A stretch of DNA of 64,000 nt from Chthoniobacteraceae bacterium (lineage in GTDB: Bacteria; Verrucomicrobiota; Verrucomicrobiia; Chthoniobacterales; Chthoniobacteraceae): the NCBI GenBank assembly GCA_028293625.1, contig JAQGOL010000040.1:124001-188000 (forward strand), written 5' to 3'. Positions 58,588-64,000 of the stretch are shown in pieces. The notes under the pieces were generated by a model. It had not been told where the DNA came from. It ran no database searches and worked only from the letters and a program-made list of their open reading frames with translations. Position 1 is the first letter of the stretch. Each line of letters opens with the position of its first letter. The position numbers were made by a program, and so were the translations under genes.

Positions 58588-61500
58588 TTAATCAAGTCCA
58601 TTGGCAGCCAGCAGTTGCATGTAACGTGGGTCGTAAACGAGATTTTTGGACGAATCGCCTCCATCGAATAGCACTTTGAGGTGCAAAGTGGAGCCGGAGT
58701 GGTTTGCATGGACGATCTCCCCTTCGCCGTCATCATCTTTAAAGAGTTTCATTCCTACCTTCGGCTCCAAGGGATGGAATTCGACGGGCTCGCCACATTC
58801 GCTCCAGCCGCGATCAAACCGAAATTGGGTAATCTTTTCGACGGGATTCTGAATCGCATGTATGCGGACCAACTTCGAATCGAGCGCATTCTCCACCACG
58901 TAGAGCCAGAATTCGTCGCCCCTCTCCCATCCTTCCTCAAATTGAATTGAGGATAGCGGCACGCCATTATTACCCCACTCTCCGTTAATGCCCTTTACCT
59001 CTATGTATCGCTCGACGATGCGACCACGCCTAGACTCAACGTCGTAGCCCGCGTTCGCGTGTGCCATATTCTGCGGCCTTCGGCCTTGGCTCCGCTCATA
59101 CTGGAGCACCCAGCCCACGGCCGCGTTTCCAACCCGATGATTGATCGGAACTTCGTCATCACTCGCGTCACCGTTGCGCCGCTGCTCCACCTGCTTCTCA
59201 TTCTTCGGACGGGAAATCCAAAGATCGTCTTGCCTCTTTGGCGTGTTGTGAGGTTGAAGTTTGCCGGTGCTTCCATTTCCGGTGCCCGGAAGCATCCGTC
59301 CTCGACGTTCGCCACCGCCGCCGCCACTACTAGCAGCAGTTTGTTTTCTGACTTCATTCTGCCCAGACTCTCTGGCGCGCCCATTCTGAGGGTGTTGCTC
59401 ATCTTCGCTGGACTCGTCCGATTCCTCCTCAGGCCCCTTAGTCTCCTGAGATCGATCATTGCCACCTGCCACAGGACCATCGGTCAGGTCTTCAGATCTA
59501 GTTTTCAGATTCGTCTCTTCCAAAAGGTCGGTCTCCTCGTCGCCATCTCCAGAGGATTCGTCGAACTCAATTTCGTGAGCCGGGTCGGCAGCTGTCCCAG
59601 AATCAAATTCTCCTTGGGCAATCTGCGGAATCCGTCGGCGATCCAAGCGAGAACTAATTTCCGCCGTTGGCCAACGGAGAATGGCGGCGAGGTCACCTTT
59701 ATCGATTTGTTCATCCGACGCCAATAGCTCGTTCAAGGCTAACGCGAGTTGATCTGGCAAATCGTCACTAGCTGATTCAGCGAGGCAAACAACACAAGAG
59801 TCCCTATCATTGAGCGACACGCAAAAATCTTCGTCAGTTTTAGCTAGATCAAAAACTTGCCCGCCAAATTCAACCTGATTTGCACACCTAAGCTTTACCA
59901 CTGGTTTTAACTCAATGATCTCCGGCAGTTCAATCGTGGCTCCTGCAAATCCGTATTGGTGATTAGCAAGTCGGCGAAATCCATCAAGAAATTCATCATT
60001 TGTTAATACGACCTCCAGCCGACTGCACTCATTGCGAAAAGCCGCTGCTTGGCTGTCTTCCAAAGCACAATCCACGATCTTCTGCAAAAGTTGGCTGACA
60101 CGTGCAATATTAAGGCGTTCGATGAGGAGTTCGGGAGTGTTGCGGTGCAGAAAACGCAAATGGAGTGCTGGCACCATACTCTTTTCGAGCCACGCATCAT
60201 CCAAATGCAATACATCCTGCGATCTGGCGACGTAGCCGAAGCGATCCAGAACCGGACACGAGTTTAACACAGTCTCACCTGAAATCAGAAGCGTCATAGC
60301 GGCCTGAATCGCAAGAAACTGCTTCGCATCTCCTTCTTCGAGTTTCACGCCATTACCCGCGCGCGTAGCGATACTGGACAAAACCTCAATGTAATCCTCG
60401 ATCCCTGGGTAGGCCCGGCGCCCGAGACGATCAAGTGCATCTGCCAGCCACGCTCTACTTTTTCCGCCCGGCACGTAATTTATCTTCCACGGAGCGAGAC
60501 AAACCGGCGCGGAGCGGAAAAGATCGCAGGGTTTATAAAAACGATGCCGTTCGGGGTGATAGACGCAGGCAATCTCGCGTATCGTATAAAAGGCCTCATG
60601 CGCACTCGCCGCAGTATCTGCTTCATCAAAATCGAGCCGGCCGAAATACTCAAGAATCACGCGCGCTGGGGTTGAAACACGTTTGTGTTCCACCTCGTTT
60701 AGCTCTCGCGCGCCATATGGTTTAAGAAGTATCTGAAGATGGGCGACGACCAGCGCTGGATCAGGCTGCTCGCGAAAACCAAGCTCTTCACGCATCTCGG
60801 CTGACGGCGCTCTGCGTCCCTGCTTAAGAAGCGGGGCTTGGGACGCCACCAAGTTACCTTGCTCTGCGAGAAAAACCATCGACGGTTGATACAACCGGTC
60901 TTCCGGTGCCACTGGCGATCCAAACAGCTGTAAGCGGTCCAGATCACGCACAACAGGGCACCAAGCCAGATCACTTAGGAACTCCGCAAACGTAACCTCG
61001 TTTGAGTCCGAATCATCAACAATCTCTTCCCGAAGCGAGTTCCAATGTTCCGTCACGTGGGCCAGAAACAACTCTACTTGTCTTGCCTCAATCGCCGTCA
61101 AACTACGATTTAATGCCGTTACACTTAATCTCAAAATAATGTCTGCCAGGTCCTGTGGCCGCGGCATCTTGGCGAGTTGAAAACCGCGAAAGAAACCCAC
61201 CCAGATATCTTTTTGGTCTGCGTAGAACTCCAAATCTGGAAACGCTGCACCTTCCCCGATAACTGTCTTCACTAATTCCTGACAGGCTGGGTCGTAAACC
61301 TCAGAAATTGAAGATAATAGACCGTTGGTTGTCCGAACAAGCGGTGTTTTTCCAAGTAACGCTAAAAGCTGCTTACATTCGACTTCACTACAATCATTGA
61401 GAATCGAATTCCATTCATCCCGTATCCATCTTAACAGCAGCAGCTGTTCGTTGGATTCCCTCGTCTCGTACGACTTCAAGACGTAATCACACAGCAGCGT

Positions 61501-64000
61501 GCGCCGATTTAGTTCCGCCACGCCAAGGAGCTCGATCAAGCCGCGCCACCCTGATTCGCGCAGTAAGCGAACCGGCAATTTAACCTCCGGCGAGCTAAAT
61601 GCTCCCGGTAAAAAACAAGAGTTGCTAATGCCCGCAAACGTCCGGGTTTGATCCTCGAATAGAGGAAGCTGCCGCAATTTCGCGAGAAGATCTGCATCCT
61701 GCGCGATCGTATCGAGAGCCTCAGTTGATGACAGGAAACAGAGCAGAGGCTCCACAACCTCCGTACGCGCCCAGGCTTCCTGTTTTTCCGCCAGCTCCTC
61801 AATCTCAGATGTTAGGCTGTCGGCAAGATCCTTCGGAGTCAGATACCAAACACGTTCGTAATTCGAAGCAAATCGTTCTAAGTTCTTCGACAGTGCATCA
61901 TCGCTGAGCAGGAAATGCAGAACACCGACTTCCTTCAGAATGCGACAAAGAGCCTTTTGAGGAGACTTTACGAGTAATGGCGTCTGATACGCCCCCGGGT
62001 GATGCAACCGTCCGTCGTCCCCCGGAATCAACTGCATCTTATCTATGATGTCACTCTCAGGTTTTTCGTCCGTCGAAACCGCATTCAATTCTGCGAGAAC
62101 GTTGGTTATCCACTGTCGATTGGGAGGCTTCGGGCCGCTTAAATCCCAAACGGCATCGTTGTCTGTTGTTGACCCCGTTACACGAGGCACAAGCTGCGCA
62201 ATATGAACCCCTGTCATTCGCATCGCTCCTGTCCCAGGGCGCAATGAGAGGGCCACTGCACTGGCGAGCTTTTCGTCCAGAAACCAGTCAGAGAAAGTTG
62301 CGAAGATGTCGCGTTGGCGAGCCGTGCCAATAAATCTCACTACCGGATCACCAAAGCCCAGCGTGTGCAGTTTTCCATCGGCACAAAGCGCGAGCGGCAG
62401 CCCTTTCCAATCGTTAAACGTCGGATCGTCCAGCAGAAATGTAATAACAGCTTCGACTTGGGATCGGATTCTCAGACCCGGATAAGGCACCTCGGCTAGA
62501 GGTAGCCCAATATCGTGGTCCGTATGGAAATGGTCACGAATGTCGGAACTATCCAAATTTGCTGGAGCGTCTCCCCCAAGTCCGTCGATGACGAAATCCG
62601 GGATTATTGGCTGGGGAATCAGAAATTTCTCCGCCACCAGGCACGCAAGTAAATGAGGTTGATTTTCCGGAAGAGGAACCAGGTTGGCGGCCGGATACCA
62701 TACACCATCCACACATCGAAAAAACGGAAGAGGCGCAATCTTCGAATAGACTGAGGGCGATAATTTAGCCAGTGGTCCAGTGATAACGCCTACTGGGCTA
62801 GGAAACTTCAAATAGAGCGCTTCTGCCTCACCATTCTCCGCCTCCTGGTCGAGATCGTGCTCTTTAACAAATTCCAGTGCTTGGCAATATGCTTCAGCGA
62901 CGCCGTCCTCAATAAGCAAGTCGTTCCACAGTCCTCTCGCCCGCTTATGCAGATCTTCACCCGCAGTGTGTGAGGTGATATCCGAGCGTCCGGAGTCAAT
63001 GTCGAATGAGCCATGGAGTTGTACAGGAAATGTGCCGTGTTTCGCGCCGAGCGGGAGAAAACAGCAGACCTGCCCATCAATGGACGGCAACCTAATTCCG
63101 CCCCGCTCAAGACAAACAGCAACACCGGCGCTAGGTATCGCCTTTTCGTGGTGTAGACGGAGTGCGCGAGCCTGATCCACCAATCTCCCATCCTTACCAG
63201 CGTAAAGCCCAGTTATTACGCGCCACTTCACTGACCGGCCAGACAAGCTCTGACCTTCTGTTACCTTAATTTCGTGGAGAAATGAGGTAGTAATTCGACC
63301 CTCGGGAGCTGATGAGATCTCATCCAAAGCTTGCTCCACGGTGCCAATGAGAACGTCATTCACCTTTTCTCTGCCCACACGAACGTCCTCTGGATTTAGG
63401 GTCTCAATCTCGAGAAGTGGAATGCGCTTGGATGTTTTTGGATCAACTCGATAGCAGCCGATAAATTCGAGGTTCTTCAAAAATAGCATGACCGAATCTG
63501 CGATATCTAACAGTCCCGAGACTAAAATATCGAAGATCTCGGGGCCAAACACCACGCTGGAAATCGCACCCCTCGTCTGTTCGACGTGATTCTGGCTGCG
63601 CAAAGGAAGCCGAAAAATCGTACCTTCGTGATGAGGCTCTTTTCCGCTGAAGCATCCCGGAATGAACAGATCGAGAAACTGCGAGTTTTCCTTAACTACT
63701 TCATCATCGAGACGCCACTTCTCTCCGCTGTCGCCTCGACCAACTATTGTAGCGCACGGATCAAATAAACACAGATCGTTTCCTGTTAACAACAGCGGGA
63801 AGTCCGTCAGATTATAGACCGAATTAAAACCTAACCCGAATCGGCCTGTCTTCCCAGCCGCCTCAATCTTCTCACTATCAGCAAGACGCTGAATGTTCTC
63901 GAGATCTTCCGGCGAAAATGTCTTGTCGTTCGCGGCAATGATTGCCGGTCCACCAAGCATTCGCATTCCTGGAAGCGGAGCGTTCACTTCGCCGCGATCA
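58588..64000 (-). CDS. Giant sacsin-type ATPase with C-terminal DUF3883 (partial at right edge)
   Basis: More than 1800 residues. The visible N-terminus is a sacsin-like GHKL/Hsp90-type ATPase: 'LGGPAIIAANDKTFSPEDLE', 'AGKTGRFGLGFNSVYNLTDF' (G-box) and 'LCLFDPCATIV'. The upstream 'ELLQNADDA' N-box expected before it is missing because the frame stays open to base 64000, so the start lies outside the window. The middle is an alpha-helical solenoid. A disordered acidic linker ('EEESDESSEDEQHPQ') leads to DUF3883 near the C-terminus: 'VGWVLQYERSQGRRPQNMAH', 'GYDVES' and 'RYIEVKGINGEW' with the Glu-x-Lys of a nuclease-like fold. It is the first visible gene of the operon; proteins like this are common in defence islands. 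Confidence 0.88.
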   Translation of the reverse strand, partial: DRGEVNAPLPGMRMLGGPAIIAANDKTFSPEDLENIQRLADSEKIEAAGKTGRFGLGFNSVYNLTDFPLLLTGNDLCLFDPCATIVGRGDSGEKWRLDDEVVKENSQFLDLFIPGCFSGKEPHHEGTIFRLPLRSQNHVEQTRGAISSVVFGPEIFDILVSGLLDIADSVMLFLKNLEFIGCYRVDPKTSKRIPLLEIETLNPEDVRVGREKVNDVLIGTVEQALDEISSAPEGRITTSFLHEIKVTEGQSLSGRSVKWRVITGLYAGKDGRLVDQARALRLHHEKAIPSAGVAVCLERGGIRLPSIDGQVCCFLPLGAKHGTFPVQLHGSFDIDSGRSDITSHTAGEDLHKRARGLWNDLLIEDGVAEAYCQALEFVKEHDLDQEAENGEAEALYLKFPSPVGVITGPLAKLSPSVYSKIAPLPFFRCVDGVWYPAANLVPLPENQPHLLACLVAEKFLIPQPIIPDFVIDGLGGDAPANLDSSDIRDHFHTDHDIGLPLAEVPYPGLRIRSQVEAVITFLLDDPTFNDWKGLPLALCADGKLHTLGFGDPVVRFIGTARQRDIFATFSDWFLDEKLASAVALSLRPGTGAMRMTGVHIAQLVPRVTGSTTDNDAVWDLSGPKPPNRQWITNVLAELNAVSTDEKPESDIIDKMQLIPGDDGRLHHPGAYQTPLLVKSPQKALCRILKEVGVLHFLLSDDALSKNLERFASNYERVWYLTPKDLADSLTSEIEELAEKQEAWARTEVVEPLLCFLSSTEALDTIAQDADLLAKLRQLPLFEDQTRTFAGISNSCFLPGAFSSPEVKLPVRLLRESGWRGLIELLGVAELNRRTLLCDYVLKSYETRESNEQLLLLRWIRDEWNSILNDCSEVECKQLLALLGKTPLVRTTNGLLSSISEVYDPACQELVKTVIGEGAAFPDLEFYADQKDIWVGFFRGFQLAKMPRPQDLADIILRLSVTALNRSLTAIEARQVELFLAHVTEHWNSLREEIVDDSDSNEVTFAEFLSDLAWCPVVRDLDRLQLFGSPVAPEDRLYQPSMVFLAEQGNLVASQAPLLKQGRRAPSAEMREELGFREQPDPALVVAHLQILLKPYGARELNEVEHKRVSTPARVILEYFGRLDFDEADTAASAHEAFYTIREIACVYHPERHRFYKPCDLFRSAPVCLAPWKINYVPGGKSRAWLADALDRLGRRAYPGIEDYIEVLSSIATRAGNGVKLEEGDAKQFLAIQAAMTLLISGETVLNSCPVLDRFGYVARSQDVLHLDDAWLEKSMVPALHLRFLHRNTPELLIERLNIARVSQLLQKIVDCALEDSQAAAFRNECSRLEVVLTNDEFLDGFRRLANHQYGFAGATIELPEIIELKPVVKLRCANQVEFGGQVFDLAKTDEDFCVSLNDRDSCVVCLAESASDDLPDQLALALNELLASDEQIDKGDLAAILRWPTAEISSRLDRRRIPQIAQGEFDSGTAADPAHEIEFDESSGDGDEETDLLEETNLKTRSEDLTDGPVAGGNDRSQETKGPEEESDESSEDEQHPQNGRARESGQNEVRKQTAASSGGGGGERRGRMLPGTGNGSTGKLQPHNTPKRQDDLWISRPKNEKQVEQRRNGDASDDEVPINHRVGNAAVGWVLQYERSQGRRPQNMAHANAGYDVESRRGRIVERYIEVKGINGEWGNNGVPLSSIQFEEGWERGDEFWLYVVENALDSKLVRIHAIQNPVEKITQFRFDRGWSECGEPVEFHPLEPKVGMKLFKDDDGEGEIVHANHSGSTLHLKVLFDGGDSSKNLVYDPRYMQLLAANGLD

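Larger units (their letters stand above)
30075..64000. mobile_element. Genomic island integrated at tRNA-Asn (right end outside window)
   Basis: A tyrosine integrase lies directly 3' of tRNA-Asn and reads away from it, the standard arrangement for tRNA-targeted islands. The DNA that follows is unlike the left part: truncated genes, an AlpA-like regulator, an AT-rich block at 32.6-39.3 kb and a block of defence-type helicases and nucleases that runs off the window at 64000. I found no duplicate of the tRNA 3' end inside the window; it is expected beyond 64 kb if this reading is right. Confidence 0.75.

Noticed and set aside
58584..58595. 12-bp perfect palindrome TTGATTAATCAA at the sacsin-like stop
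   Set aside because: Short, AT-only and overlapping the stop codon; no loop or T-run to make a terminator, and easily due to chance.

Overview
The window looks like a chromosome segment of a Verrucomicrobiota-type bacterium. The left part carries several PEP-CTERM proteins, two very long 'autotransporter-associated beta-strand repeat' surface proteins, a DUF1549/DUF1553 plus DUF1501 gene pair, and an FHA / Ser-Thr kinase pair. This combination is typical of the Planctomycetota-Verrucomicrobiota-Chlamydiota group. No rRNA or taxonomic marker is present, so the genus cannot be named.

Layout. 1-29.9 kb is ordinary chromosome. It holds an FHA protein and a divergent kinase with a pseudokinase domain and Sel1 repeats, a metallophosphoesterase/lipid-kinase pair, a PEP-CTERM beta-propeller protein, a two-domain glycosidase-esterase, a GFA-family protein, two beta-strand-repeat surface proteins, the DUF1553/DUF1501 operon, a truncated PEP-CTERM gene, an MBL-fold hydrolase, a lipoate-ligase-like protein, ParB and an M28-type lipoprotein peptidase. 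An array with an exact 21-bp period lies at about 26.6 kb. A tRNA-Asn(GUU) gene at 30.0 kb is followed at once by a tyrosine integrase reading away from it. Everything to the right (30.1 to beyond 64 kb) reads as a genomic island in tRNA-Asn; its far end is outside the window.

The island has three blocks. 31-32.4 kb is debris: a small antitoxin-like gene, a truncated partner and an AlpA-like DNA-binding gene. 32.6-39.3 kb is visibly more AT-rich and holds an unknown protein, a dGTPase-family HD protein and a DUF262 (GmrSD-like) gene pair followed by an unknown protein. 39.4 to beyond 64 kb is one dense helicase/nuclease/base-exchange cluster.

That last block is the most interesting part. It contains two TGT-fold proteins. 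One is a DpdA-type protein (DUF6884-like N-terminus, both catalytic Asp, C-x-C-x2-C...H zinc site). The other is a 291-residue protein with the catalytic Asp residues but no zinc site. Around them are two paralogous Ski2/Hel308-like helicases with helix-hairpin-helix tails (one also with a SWIM zinc finger), a HerA ATPase with a NurA-like nuclease, a UvrD-like helicase, a RecB/Cas4-like Fe-S nuclease, two further PD-(D/E)XK-like proteins, and a giant sacsin-type ATPase ending in DUF3883. At least ten minus-strand reading frames are packed with 2-7 bp gaps or short overlaps, and they converge on the plus-strand helicase-TGT pair. The simplest inference is a DNA-modification-linked defence system in which a 7-deazaguanine-type base is exchanged into DNA and multi-helicase/nuclease complexes sense or attack unmodified DNA. 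It has the logic of dpd, but the gene set does not match the dpd components I can recall, and no preQ0-synthesis genes are visible in the window. A frameshifted C-terminal duplicate of the RecB/Cas4-like gene lies inside the operon, and a near-perfect palindrome between the divergent regulator and helicase genes is a candidate operator.
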